64,000 nt of DNA from Iris pallida (lineage: Eukaryota; Streptophyta; Magnoliopsida; Asparagales; Iridaceae). Within the stretch, counting starts at the first letter, position 1. Each line of letters opens with the position of its first letter. Location of the stretch: positions 16,378,868 to 16,442,867 of the forward strand of contig JANAVB010003400.1 of assembly GCA_029216955.1 (NCBI GenBank), in the 5' to 3' direction. A model generated the notes under the pieces. It worked only from the letters and a program-made list of their open reading frames with translations. It was not told the origin of the DNA and did not search any database. Of the stretch, positions 17,862-29,000 are shown one piece after another. The position numbers and the translations under genes were made by a program.

Positions 17862-20852
17862 ATATTTTTGGTCTGAAAAAGAATTTCGAAAATTATAACA
17901 ACTTAGCTTTTTGATTTTCGGACCCAGACCCGAGTTCGAGCCCAGACCCAGGCCTGAGCCCGTTTCCTTCTTTCTCAATTCTGATTATTTTGGTTTAATC
18001 TTTAAATAAAAAAAATTAATTAATTAAATGTTGACTGGTCCCGTAGGACCAGCACCCCACTCTCACACACATGAATTGGCAAAACCCCCCTCATTTCTGT
18101 AACTCCCAACCCATCAACTCCCCACTTCATTATTCTCATTACAGAGAATGATAAATTCACCCCACTACCCACTCCTCTTCCCCTTCCAGTAACCCCCACA
18201 CGCACACACCCAACTCCCCATTATTAATCCCTCATCCCCACGTTCTCCATTTCACTCAGAACAACACTCTCACGAAATCAAAACAGCAGAACAACTTCTC
18301 TCAAAACACTCTCTCCCTCACCATTTCTCTCATCACAAATCTCAACTCTCCCTCACCAACAAAACCTCTCTCTCTCTCTCTTTTCATTTCCCCATCCTTG
18401 GAGAAGCCTACCAAACCGAAACCCCTTTTCCCCGAGCTCGTGCCGCTCCCCCGCGCGACCTCCCCGACCGCGCCCCTCCGCGGCCATCCGCCGCCGTCCA
18501 GCGCGTGCGGCGACCCCCGCCGGCAGAACCTCCTCCGCGCGGTTCCCGCCGCCCAGCGGCTCCCTCCGCGGCCATCCCGAGCCCCTTCCCGAGCCGCTAT
18601 CCCCGCCGGGATCCGTTCGCCGAGCTTTCCCCCGAGCTCGCGACCCTCCCCGCGGCTCTGCCGCCGTGCCCGAGGCCGGATCCGCGCCGATCCCGCGCCC
18701 TAGCTGGCGCCGCTGTCCGCGGCTCTGTCCGCCGCTGTCCCCGAGGCCAGCAAACCTCCGCCTCCGCCGCTGTCAGCGTTTTCGCGGCCATTCGCTGCTG
18801 TCCAGCACCCTTCCCGTGGATTTCCCGCTGTCCGTGGACTTTTCCGCGGTTCGGAACTTCTACCTGCTGCCGACTTAGTTTGGATTTCTTTCCCGAGATT
18901 TTCCCGCGGCTCCCCGCCAACGGAAACTGGTAATTTCTGTTAATCAGAGTAGTTCGTCCCTCCCGTGAGTCGATGATGATAGATCAGTCCCCCGGTTCCC
19001 TCTCGAGAATCCGGATAGCTGCGTTTTATAATTCGATTAGCTGCGTTAGAATAATCTCCTGTGTTTTTACTTGCTGGGTTGGTGTGAATTGGTTGATATT
19101 GGATTCCCGGACTTTTTGGGAATTATTTGGTGGTGTTGGAATTATTTCTGTGGTGTGGAAATTATTTTGGTGGATATTTCTGTGGACTATTTTGGTTGGA
19201 AATGGGTTTTCCCTGGTTTGGGACATTTTTGCAGGTGTTTGTTGGCGCGCTTCCCAGTTTTGGGTTTGTCCCGGAATAGAAGAAGTGCTGCCCAAATTTT
19301 TACAAAAATTATATTTTTAATTGATTTCAAAACTGGCTTTCGAAAATAAATTTCTAACTGATTTTCGGACGACGACCGTACCGGTCTGTGGGCCCCGGCG
19401 AAATGCAAACGCACCGGTCCGACCGGACGTTGAGGCATAAACCAAATTTTGAGGAAAAGGACCGAGTCTGAGACTCCTAGTTTTATTTTATTTATTATTT
19501 TATTTTTTAGGCTAAATATTATAGTCATTTAAATTCTGTATTTTATTTAATAATTCAGTCATTTTCTTATTTAATGTAAAAGAAAGATGTATCGGGCATA
19601 AGCCCACCCTAGGACCAGTAGCTGTGCCCATGTATTTGTGTAGCGTAGTTATTTTCTTTTCTTTTTCTGGTGGATGTGATTCGGGTGGATTTTGGATTGA
19701 TTTCATATTCGTAGATAGGACGTAATTTACGGCTTAATTACGAGTTTAGCTAAAATAAATAAAATATTATTAATTCACTGTTTGTCACTAAAAGAAAACT
19801 GTATTTTATATACATATTATGAAAACACAAAGTTTTCCAAATTGTAATTGATTCTTGCGATTTTCCAAATTGTAATCGATTCTCGTGATTTTCCAAATAA
19901 TTCAATTAACCGGCTTAATCAACGCACATAGTTGCGACGTAATCGTTAGCTGTAAATTAATACAACTTAAAACCTGATTAGGACTTACTACTAGAGATTG
20001 CAACTAGCACACTTAGTCTGGTTATTCAGGAATCTAAGTCGAGTTCTCAATTGTAGGAACTCGAAGTTACAACTGACGTTCCTCCTCGGTACCGACTCGT
20101 TCTTCCAGTCAATCTAATACAAGGTAAGTGCAGTTATGTCTATTTGGTAATTTACCTAGTAATTGTTTTATTGCAATTTTAAACCACATTGCTACACGAA
20201 ACTCTCTCCTAGAGTTCGAATATTGACTCATTGATTGAATCTGATTGACTCGGGATATTGGGGGAGTAGTGTAGCGTCTATGACCAATACCCCTATATTG
20301 CATCATTGATTGTGCGAGCTGATTCCTCCTATACACGAGGATAGGCCGGACCGTATCATTAGGATATAATTGAATCATCCCAAGCCGGTCATAGTTCGTT
20401 ACCTACTCAAATCACATTGTTTTCAATTGTAGAATTGTGAAAAATATTGTTAAAGTATTTCAAATTGTTTAACATTGCAAATTTCAAATTATTATTTGAA
20501 TTATTGGATATTCGTAATTGTACTTTGCTCCCTCCTGACTGGAGACCCAACATTTTAGGTATCACTGATGAGGCTTTGTTACGCGATCCCAAGACGAGGA
20601 ATTCGAGATTGCTGAGCTGTTTGCCTAGAGTTTTCTTTTATTCATGATGTATAAAAAAAAATGGTTTAAGTTGTATCTTTTATTTCATGTAAAAGTTTAA
20701 TAAAGTTTTAAATTTTCGAATGTTGAGTTGTGACAAATATAGTGTTGTTGTATGGTTACCTGCTACTGAACAGCTTACTGCCGCCGTCTCAACAACGGTG
20801 CAGGCTGGGCATGATCCGATTCGACCCAAGCAATTGGGACCGGGTCGTGACA
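17760..20852 (+). repeat. Gypsy-A 5' LTR (copy 1)
   Basis: Parts in order: an (ATT)n run at 17831-17859, a conserved AT-rich U3, a pyrimidine-rich leader with (CT)n at 18365-18385, a GC-rich block at 18410-18930, and an AT-rich remainder. A strong splice donor (CAAG/GTAAGTG) lies near 20124 and an acceptor-like CATTTTAG near 20558. Frames of 60-142 codons on both strands recur in all four LTRs of this family but overlap each other and resemble no family. Confidence 0.93.
18365..18930 (+). other. CT-rich leader and GC-rich block in gypsy-A LTR
   Basis: A CTCTCT run is followed by about 520 bases rich in CCGCCG, GCGCCG and GCTGTCC words with many CpGs, set in AT-rich flanks. The same block recurs at about 24890-25450, 53750-54300 and 60240-60800. 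Gypsy-B has a comparable GC-rich block (33190-33440). The long open frames here are expected from GC richness. Confidence 0.7.
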
Positions 20853-21040
20853 TGTTTTTAGTGGTGGCCCATGCAGGTCAGAACAACAATTTAGGAAAAC
20901 ATACCTAGAAACAATTAGAACACTAGAACATCAATTTGTCACAACATAGGACCGAAATATATTATAAATAAATATTTTTGTTTGATTATAGACTGGTAGG
21001 ATACCTTGTTTATGTTTGCATCCTAAACCATCCAGAGAAT
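20853..21040 (+). other. Gypsy-A leader with eroded primer site
   Basis: After the LTR the sequence reads TTTTTAGTGGTGGCCCATGC. The usual gypsy leader is TTAGTGGTATCAGAGC, so AGTGGT is retained but the rest of the initiator-Met primer site is altered. Both copies are the same. Confidence 0.5.
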
Positions 21041-21760
21041 GACCGTTGACCAAATCCTGCTGGCGATGAGGTGTCATCTCCGGATCATACCCCATCTACT
21101 CAACCAAGCCCAGGGTCTTTTCCCTTGCGGCTGTTTGACCGTCCTCATAGTGCATCCAGTGAAGATTTTCCTACACTGGCAATTCCTACCTCATCTCAAA
21201 CTGAATTGCATTTCCTTGGTGGAGTATTCATTTTTGTTGCTCCACTAGTACCAGCAATCATCTTCTAAATGGTTGCCCTATTTCAAGTAATCCTGGAGTT
21301 CCAGAAAGCTCAAGATGAAGCCCAGCAGGAACAGAAGAATATCACGAGAGAAGACATGAAGAACGTCATGATGTAGCCTTAGTTATCCCCAACCAAGTTA
21401 GAGCAGAACTTTTGTCCTAGGAAGGATACCCCTGAATCTAGAAGATATTTGGGTCCCATCAAGTACTCTACTTCCGGCAGCCTTGTCGTAAGAAGCTATG
21501 GGCTTGTAACTACTACAAGAGGCCTGGTCATCAGACCGTTAGTTGCCGCAAGAGTTTGGGACAATGTTTGGCATATGGATCTACTAAACATCGGGTAAAG
21601 GATTGCCCCTTATCTTTCCATCAAACCAGAGCTCATATCCCAGCAACACCTGTTAGGCCACAACCTAGGGACTCTCTTCCTATCCAGCAGACCTTGCCTC
21701 CTACAATAAGGCATGATTCAGACTCGAAGATCATAGAAGATGGAGGACCAGATCAATGAA
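21041..21760 (+). pseudogene. Gypsy-A gag remnant with two zinc knuckles
   Basis: Broken gag. Two CCHC knuckle remnants stand at 21504-21546 (C-NY-Y-KRPG-H-QTVS-C) and 21565-21606 (C-LA-Y-GSTK-H-RVKD-C). In both, the second Cys has become Tyr, each explained by one G-to-A change. A Pro/Gln-rich tail follows. Stops (such as TAG at about 21376) and frame changes separate this from the upstream gag-like part. Confidence 0.7.
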
Positions 21761-21829
21761 GGCTCTAGGATTTGTTTAGAGTGGAACTTTACCTTAGGGA
21801 GTATCTATCTTGTTTTGCCCCAGAAGGAT

Positions 21830-22440
21830 GGAACAACGGATGTGCATTGATTACCAGACACTAAAGAACAAGTACTTTCTGTCCGGATCAAGGATCTGTT
21901 TGAACTGGTTGTGTGGAGTTAGGGTGTTTCGAAGTTTGACTTAAGATTTGACTACCATCAAATCAAAGTCAGGAAAGAGGACATTTCCAAGACGGCGTTC
22001 AAACACCAAGTATGGGTAGTTTTCTTTGGTCATGACGTTGGACTGACCAATGCTCCTGCAGTGTTCATGAACCTCATGAACAGAGTTTTTATGAGTATTT
22101 GAATCGGTTCATCATCTCCATAGATAACATTCTGAAGACTGAAGAAGAGCATGAGGAACACCTGAGGAAGTTTTGGAAACTTTGAGGAAAAAGAAGTTTT
22201 ATGGTAAGTTATCTGAACGTGGAATTTTCCTTGACAAGGTGGACTTTTGGCCATGTTGTTAAGAGAAGAAATTTCGATGGATTAGCTGCTGTTGAAGAGT
22301 GGTAAACCCCAAGTTCAATTCAGAAGTTTCTTGAACTTGGCTGGTTACTATCAGAAGTTCGTGAAGGATTTCGCCAAGATTGCTGAGCCGATGACGAAGC
22401 TCACTCGGAAGAATGAAGAGTTCATCTGAACGAAAGATTG
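21830..22440 (+). pseudogene. Gypsy-A reverse transcriptase remnant
   Basis: Recognisable in pieces: RMCIDYQTLKNKYFL near 21838, [25 protein letters not shown] near 21940-22010, [17 protein letters not shown] near 22040-22090, then EEEHEEHLRK and LAGYYQKFVKDFAKIAEPMTKL. Several stops and frameshifts divide them. The catalytic box, I-D-D in the family, reads SIDN here (near 22120). The enzyme is dead. Confidence 0.85.
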
Positions 22441-22864
22441 TTAGGCGGCATTAAGGAGCTGAAGAAGAGACTTACCACTACACAAATCCTTGCGCTACCC
22501 GCAGGAACCGGTGGGTTCTCAATTTACAGTAATGTCTCTGGAAAGGGACTGGGCTGCGTTCTTCAACAACGTGGGAAAGTAATTGCTTACCAATATAGGC
22601 AACTACAAACTCATGAGAAGAATCATCCCACACCTAATTTGAATTGCCACAATTATCTTTACTTTGAAGCTTTGGAAGCTTGATTTCTATGGAAAGGGAG
22701 TGAAAATATGTACGGGCTACCAAAGTCTGAAATATATCTTCACTCAGGAAGGGCTGAATATTAGACTAAGAAGGTGGTTCAAGCAGATGGAGGATTACGA
22801 CATCAACCTGCAGTACCATTCAGGTAAGGCTAATGTGGTTGCTGATGCACTTGGTCGATACTGA
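22438..22864 (+). pseudogene. Gypsy-A RNase H remnant
   Basis: Two abutting frames: one with [38 protein letters not shown] and [17 protein letters not shown], the other with SLKYIFTQEGLN and YHSGKANVVADALGRY. The first catalytic Asp (family YSDAS) is Asn and the DHKS motif is GYQS, so it is inactive. A frameshift near 22670 separates the halves. Confidence 0.85.
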
Positions 22865-22989
22865 TGGCGAAGTTCTTAACCAAGGACTAGCACCTGCTAG
22901 AAGACATCAAGAAGTTCGGACTGGAGGTTATACTACCTGGAGATAGAAGGACGGAGCTGGATGCTGATTCAACATTGATGAAGTTTGAG

Positions 22990-23940
22990 GCTGAGGGATT
23001 AAAAATCAAGAGAACGTAGTTCCAAAACGAGGCACTTTGCAGGCTTAGAGATCAAGTGTTGGCAAGAACACTTGAGGGTTTCTAAATTGATCAGCAGTGG
23101 AACTCTGAAGAATGGTGCGGAATTTTGCGTATCGGCTGACAAACAGAGAAACGAGTTGATGAAAGAAATACACCAGTCGCAGTATTCCATAAATTCAGGA
23201 GATGATAAGATGTATCGGAATATGCCTCCATTGATTGGTGTTATGGAATAAAGAAGGACAATTCCAGGTATGAGAATTAGAGGTGAATTTGTCAACATGA
23301 GGAATTTAGCAAGAGAACAACAAGCTTGTTGAAGCTGCTGGACAATTCGGAGTGGAAGTAGAAGCGTATAACAATGAACTTTGAGTAAGGATTGCCTTGT
23401 TCCCAAGGAGGGAAGGGCACCAATTGGATTTTAGTAAACCGACTGACTAAGTCAGCACACTTTATTTTCCTTCAAGTTGGTTTATCCACTAAGAAGTGGG
23501 CAGCATGGTACGGGAAGCACATCTACCGGATTCATGGAGTACCGCGGGACAAGCAATCAGAGAGGTCAATCCAGACGCTTGAAGATGTTTGAGATGTTGC
23601 GTCTCGGAATTTGGTAGGTCTTGGGAAGACCAAATTGCATTTGGTGAAGTTTTCTACCAGAGGAACAATCAGTTTTGATGGAGCCGGAAATTGAGGCCAG
23701 ATACATAAGGCCATTTGAAGTTTAAGACGTGTTGGAAGTAGCGTACCAGTTAGCTCTACCAGCTAATCTTGAGAGTGTGCAACGTCTTCTACGTCACAGC
23801 TCAGATGCTACATTTCGGATCCGAGTCACATTTTGGATAATTCAGAGCTCAAGTTTGGACTTAACCTTTCAGTGCCAGAGAAACCAGTTGCAAGCCTAGT
23901 CAGAGGTAAGAAGAAGATCAGAATTCGAGCCATCACTTAT
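22990..23940 (+). pseudogene. Gypsy-A integrase remnant
   Basis: Pieces of the zinc domain (ELMKEIHQSQYSINSGDDKMYRN near 23157-23220) and of the core (VNRLTKSAHF, then HIYRIHGVP at about 23520) are seen. HGVP is joined directly to SERSIQTLEDV, so the segment that holds the second catalytic Asp and up to the Glu is deleted. After further stops the C-terminal linker (VAYQLALPANLESVQ; DPSHILDNSELKFG near 23820) leads to the polypurine tract. Confidence 0.8.
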
Positions 23941-24277
23941 TTTCTTATCTTTTTGTTCTAAACTTGACTGATGCTGACGAAGTTAGCCTAGTTTTGCAAG
24001 CTATCTCTTTATCAAGCTTGATCATGACGATATTTTATTGGGTGCACCCACTAATATATTGTCTAATCAGGACCGGTGCATGATGGTCTGATCAACCTCG
24101 TGTACTTTGGTTCGCTTTTGTATTTTCTACATGGATGATATCATAAACCGTCACATCCACGACTGCCTTAGAAATTCTTATTGTTGGACCTGAGTTACGG
24201 GCGCAGTACCCGTACCTATTTTGATTATCCTACCTTGCCTTTAATTTCGAGGACGAAATTTTCTAAGAAGGGAAGAT
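23941..24277 (+). other. Gypsy-A 3' untranslated end and polypurine tract
   Basis: Ends in TTTCGAGGACGAAATT and CTAAGAAGGGAAGA (24246-24276), the usual gypsy plus-strand primer region before the 3' LTR. Nothing coding is recognised in the rest. Confidence 0.75.
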
Positions 24278-24347
24278 TGTGAAACCCATTATTTTGTAGC
24301 AATTTATTTAAATAGAATGTTGTGTTATTAATTAACGTTTTCAAAAA

Positions 24348-24385
<38 letters not shown>

Positions 24386-27371
24386 ATATTTTTGGTGTGA
24401 AAAAGAATTTCGAAAATTATAACAACTTGGCTTTTTGATTTTCGGACCCAGACCCGAGTTCGAGCCCAGACCCAGGCCTGAGCCCGTTTCCTTCTTTCTC
24501 AATTTTGATTATTTTGGTTTAATCTTTAAATAAAAAAAAAATTAATTAAATGTTGACTGGTCCCGTAGGACCAGCACCCCACTCTCACACACATGAATTG
24601 GCAAAACCCCCCTCATTTCTGTAACTCCCAACCCATCAACTCCCCACTTCATATTCTCATTACAGAGAATGATAAATTCACCCCACTACCCACTCCTCTT
24701 CCCCTTCCAGTAACCCCCACACGCACACACCCAACTCCCCATTATTAATCCCTCATCCCCACGTTCTCCATTTCACTCAGAACAACACTCTCACGAAATC
24801 AAAACAGCAAAACAACTTCTCTCAAAACACTCTCTCCCCTCACCATTTCTCTCATCACAAATCTCAACTCTCCTTCACCAACAAAACCTCTCTCTCTCTC
24901 TTCTCATTTCCCCATCCTTGGAGAAGCCCACCAAACCGAAACCCCTTTTCCCCGAGCTCGCGCCGCTCCCCCGCGCGACCTCCCCGACCGTGCCCCTCCG
25001 CGGCCATCCGCCGCCGTCCAGCGCGTGCGGCGACCCCCGCCGGCAGAACCTCCTCCGTGCGGTTCCCGCCGCCCAGCGGCTCCCTCCGCGGCCATCCCGA
25101 GCCCCTTCCCGAGCCGCCATCCCCGCCGGGATCCGTTCGCCGAGCTTTCCCCCGAGCTCGCGACCCTCCCCGCGGCTCTGCCGCCGTGCCCGAGGCCGGA
25201 TCCGCGCCGATCCCGCGCCCTAGCCGGCGCCGCTGTCCGCGGCTCTGTCCGCGGCTGTCCCCGAGGCCAGCAAACCCCCGCCTCCGCCGCTGTCAGCGTT
25301 TCCGCGGCCATTCGCTGCTGTCCAGCACCCTTCCCGTGGATTTCCCGCTGTCCGTGGACTTTCCCGCGGTTCGGAACTTCTACCTGCTGCCGACTTAGTT
25401 TGGATTTCTTTCCCGAGATTTTCCCGCGGCTCCCCGCCAACGGAAACTGGTAATTTCTGTTAATCAGAGTAGTTCGTCCCTCCCGTGAGTCGATGATGAT
25501 AGATCAGTCCCCCGGTTCCCTCTCGGGAATCCGGATAGCTGCGTTTTATAATTCGATTAGCTGCGTTAGAATAATTTCATGTGTTTTTACTTGCTGGGTT
25601 GGTGTGAATTGGTTGATATTGGATTCCCGGACTTTTCGGGAATTATTTGGTGGTGTTGGAATTATTTCTGTGGTGTGGAAATTATTTTGGTGGATATTTC
25701 TGTGGACTATTTTGGTTGGAAATGGGTTTTCCCTGGTTTGGGACATTTTTGCAGGTGTTTGTTGGCGCGCTTCCCAGTTTTGGGTTTGTCCCGGAATAGA
25801 GGAAGTGCTGCCCAAATTTTTACAAAAATTATATTTTTAATTGATTTTAAAACTGGCTTTCGAAAATGAATTTCTAACTGATTTTCGGGCGACGACCGTA
25901 CCGGTCTGTGGGCCCCGGCGAAATGCAAACGCACCGGTCCGACCGGACGTTGAGGCATAAACCGAATTTGAGGAAAAGGACCGAGTCTGAGACTCCTAGT
26001 TTTCTTTTATTTATTATTTTATTTTTTAGGCTAAATATTATAGTCATTTAAATTCTGTATTTTATTTGATAATTCAGTCATTTTCTTATTTAATGTAAAA
26101 GAAAGATGTATCGGGCATAAGCCCACCCTAGGACCAGTAGCTGTGCCCATGTATTTGTGTAGCGTAGTTATTTTCTTTTCTTTTTCTGGTGGATGTGATT
26201 CGGGTGGATTTTGGATTGATTTCATATTCGTAGATAGGACATAATTTACGGCTTAATTACGAGTTTAGCTAAAATAAATAAAATATTATTAATTCACTGT
26301 TTGTCACTAAAAGAAAACTGTATTTTATATACATATTATGAAAACACAAAGTTTTCCAAATTGTAATTGATTCTTGCGATTTTCCAAATTGTAATCGATT
26401 CTCGTGATTTTCCAAATAATTCAATTAACCGGCTTAATCAACGCACATAGTTGCGACGTAATCGTTAGCTGTAAATTAATACAACTTAAAACCTGATTAG
26501 GACTTACTACTAGAGATTGCAACTAGCACACTTAGTCTGGTTATTCAGGAATCTAAGTCGAGTTCTCAATTGTAGGAACTCGAAGTTACAACTGACGTTC
26601 CTCCTCGGTACCGACTCGTTCTTCCAGTCAATCTAATACAAGGCAAGTGCAGTTATGTCTATTTGGTAATTTACCTAGTAATTGTTTTATTGCAATTTTA
26701 AACCACATTGCTACACGAAACTCTCTCCTAGAGTTCGAATATTGACTCATTGATTGAATCTGATTGACTCGGGATATTGGGGGAGTAGTGTAGCGTCTAT
26801 GACCAATACCCCTATATTGCATCATTGATTGTGCGAGCTGATTCCTCCTATACACGAGGATAGGCCGGACCGTATCATTAGGATATAATTGAATCATCCC
26901 AAGCCGGTCATAGTTCGTTACCTACTCAAATCACATTGTTTTCAATTGTAGAATTATGAAAAATATTGTTAAAGTATTTCAAATTGTTTAACATTGCAAA
27001 TTTCAAATTATTATTTGAAATATTGGATATTCGTAATTGTACTTTGCTCCCTCCTGACTGGAGACCCAACATTTTAGGTATCACTGATGAGGCTTTGTTA
27101 CGCGATCCCAAGACGAGGAATTCGAGATTGCTGAGCTGTTTGCCTAGAGTTTTCTTTTATTCATGATGTATAAAAAAAAAATGGTTTAAGTTGTATCTTT
27201 TATTTCATGTAAAAGTTTAATAAAGTTTTAAATTTTGAATGTTGAGTTGTGACAAATATAGTGTTGTTGTATGGTTACCTGCTACTGAACAGCTTACTGC
27301 CGCCGTCTCAACAACGGTGCAGGCTGGGCATGATCCGATTCGACCCAAGCAATTGGGACCGGGTCGTGACA
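24278..27371 (+). repeat. Gypsy-A 3' LTR (copy 1)
   Basis: 3,094 bases, about 1% different from the 5' LTR. Variants that mark 3' LTRs and recur in the duplicated 3' LTR (59637-62722) include CAAGGCAAGTG in place of CAAGGTAAGTG, and TTTCATGTG in place of TCTCCTGTG near 25575. Confidence 0.93.
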
Positions 27372-27376
27372 CCAGG

Positions 27377-27455
27377 TAGGGGTAATGCCTCGGCTTCAGG
27401 CCATGTCATAGCGGCGTAGCACCGCAAGGAAGCGCAAGGCTTCATGCCATATCTC
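27377..27455 (+). repeat. Remainder of copia-1 third 3' repeat unit
   Basis: Continues the unit cut at 17759 (TAGGGGTAATGCCTCGGC...GCGGCGTAGCACCGC). Confidence 0.85.
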
Positions 27456-27506
27456 TTTAATAAAGAACTCACCTATAGTGTATGAAAAGAGATATCAGGC
27501 CGTCTC

Positions 27507-27908
27507 TTGAGGGTAAAACTTGTAGACGCCCAAAATTATACACTGAAACCAGGCTGGCACATGGCCTTTAATGTGCAGCCAGAAGCACACGTAACTACAC
27601 TTTGTGAGTGGAAAGAATTACAACTGTGGTGCAGAATTCAAGGCGTAGTCCATTCTTGTATCACATTGTTATTTAACCCATGCGGAAAGATTCAAGTCGT
27701 CAGCGACATCTATCCTAATGCAAAATGGACAGTTACTGTGGGAACGCTCAACCCTGGACACATATATATATGTTGTGATATGTGGGAGATTGTTGGTGCT
27801 TTATTTACATGGAGAGAGCTTGCTCTCAACATGCCTTGTAAAATTTTAGTCCCACATTGGAAAAGCACCATGAGTTATCTCAACATATATACTTGGGTGT
27901 GTTGTTGA
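27507..27908 (+). CDS. Unrecognised open frame before copia-1 3' LTR
   Basis: An open frame runs from after a stop at 27483 into the LTR; only the part before 27791 can be element-specific. It reads like a protein fragment (VKLVDAQNYTLKPGWHM, CEWKELQLWCRIQGVV, NPCGKIQVVSDIYPNAKW) but has no early ATG; the first is at the HMAF segment. No domain or family was recognised. It could be a captured host exon, an additional element ORF or chance. The duplicated copy (62858-63130) has a one-base insertion near 63091. Confidence 0.3.
   Translation: MRVKLVDAQNYTLKPGWHMAFNVQPEAHVTTLCEWKELQLWCRIQGVVHSCITLLFNPCGKIQVVSDIYPNAKWTVTVGTLNPGHIYICCDMWEIVGALFTWRELALNMPCKILVPHWKSTMSYLNIYTWVCC
27779..27790 (+). 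other. Copia-1 polypurine tract
   Basis: TATGTGGGAGAT immediately precedes the 3' LTR, as usual in Ty1-copia. Confidence 0.8.
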
Positions 27909-29000
27909 GAGATGCACATGGGGTGGTGACCCTAAGGAGGGAACCATGTGGGAGATTTTACTAGGAGGTAAGAATAAGGCTCCAAGGATTAAGCATTAAT
28001 GCTTTTGTCATTCTCTTGGATTAATTCCACTTGGACTATGCCCCAAAGGGGCTTAGCGACTCCGACTCGGACTCGGACTCGGACTCGGACTCGGGCTAGG
28101 CCTCATGCGGCTCATGCGGCCATGCGGTTCATGCGGCCATGCGGCTCATGCGGTCCATGCGGCTCATGCGGCTCATGCGGTCCATGCGGCTCATGCGGCT
28201 CATGCGGTCCATGCGGCTCATGCAGTTCATGCGGTCCATGCGGCTCGTGCGGCACATGCGGTCCATGCGGCCCAAGCGGTCCATACGGCCAGGCTGCTGC
28301 TGTGCTGCCGCATGGAGGGCTACGCTGACTGTGCAGATTTAAATCGGTTATGGAAAGGGTGAATCAATGCGATTAATTCAGATCCTATCTTTGTGGGATT
28401 TGAATTAATTTCGTTACTATATTTGTGGGATTTGAATTAATTCAGTTCCTATCTTTGTGGGATTAGAATTAATTCGTTGCTATCTTTTTGTGATTTGATT
28501 CAATCTTTCCATAACTGAAGAGGCGGCTAGGGTTTCCACCCTCTCTCTATATATATCTCTTCTGGCCTCCTTTGTGGGTACTACGGAAAAAATACAAGTC
28601 AGAAAAGAGAGAAAGAGAGGGAGTTGCTGCCGCCATTGCAAGTCCATCCGAGGAGTCAGAACAGAGGTGACATCGAGCGTTCCACAAGTTCTTCAAACTT
28701 GCTGGTTCCTGGAAGCAGATCGTGTGGGACGAATCTTGCTTTGAGCAACGGTGTTTTGACACCCCAGCATTGTTCTTCTTCTCATCTCTCTAGATTATTG
28801 TAACTTGTTCTGTCCCAATTGCAACACGTTTGCAAGGAAGAACAAGAGATCTTCTCTTTGCTATTTTTCTCCTTCATATTGTAATTTGGCTTTTTAGTTT
28901 TATTCGTAGATCTTGAGTTTGATCATCACAAAGTTTTGTGTGACATCTCAGATCTCGATTGCATTAGTTTTCATCTTCGATCAAGCCCCCGGGACTAACA
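27791..29000 (+). repeat. Copia-1 3' LTR
   Basis: 1,210 bases, the same parts as the 5' LTR with shorter hexamer and minisatellite arrays. The self-complementary segment reads ACGAATCTTGCTTTGAG at 28729-28745. It is followed by the AATTG target duplication. Confidence 0.95.

Larger units (their letters stand above)
17760..27371 (+). mobile_element. Gypsy-A: non-autonomous Ty3-gypsy element, copy 1
   Basis: LTRs 17760-20852 (3,093 bp) and 24278-27371 (3,094 bp) start TGTGAAACCC and end GGGTCGTGACA. A perfect target duplication CCAGG lies at 17755-17759 and 27372-27376. By eye there are about 35 differences between the LTRs, about 1%. The 3.4-kb internal region holds recognisable but heavily broken gag, RT, RNase H and integrase. 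Young LTRs with a dead interior suggest movement by proteins of another element. Confidence 0.95.
11931..29000 (+). mobile_element. Copia-1: complete Ty1-copia retrotransposon with nested gypsy
   Basis: LTRs at 11931-13159 and 27791-29000 start TGTTGGTGC and end GGGACTAACA. They are flanked by a perfect 5-bp target duplication AATTG (11926-11930 and 29001-29005). By eye the LTRs differ at about 1% of sites plus repeat-length changes, so the insertion is young. Order: LTR, presumed self-primer site, gag, protease, integrase, RT, RNase H, non-coding tandem repeats, polypurine tract, LTR. The integrase-before-RT order identifies Ty1-copia. Gypsy-A is inserted in the third 3' repeat unit. Without it the element is about 7.4 kb. 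Confidence 0.95.

Noticed and set aside
18398..18933. Open frames of 101-178 codons in the GC-rich LTR block (also at 24875-25453, 53725-54303 and 60225-60803)
   Set aside because: Overlapping frames on both strands, Pro/Arg/Ala-rich as expected from composition, and frame-disrupting indels between copies.
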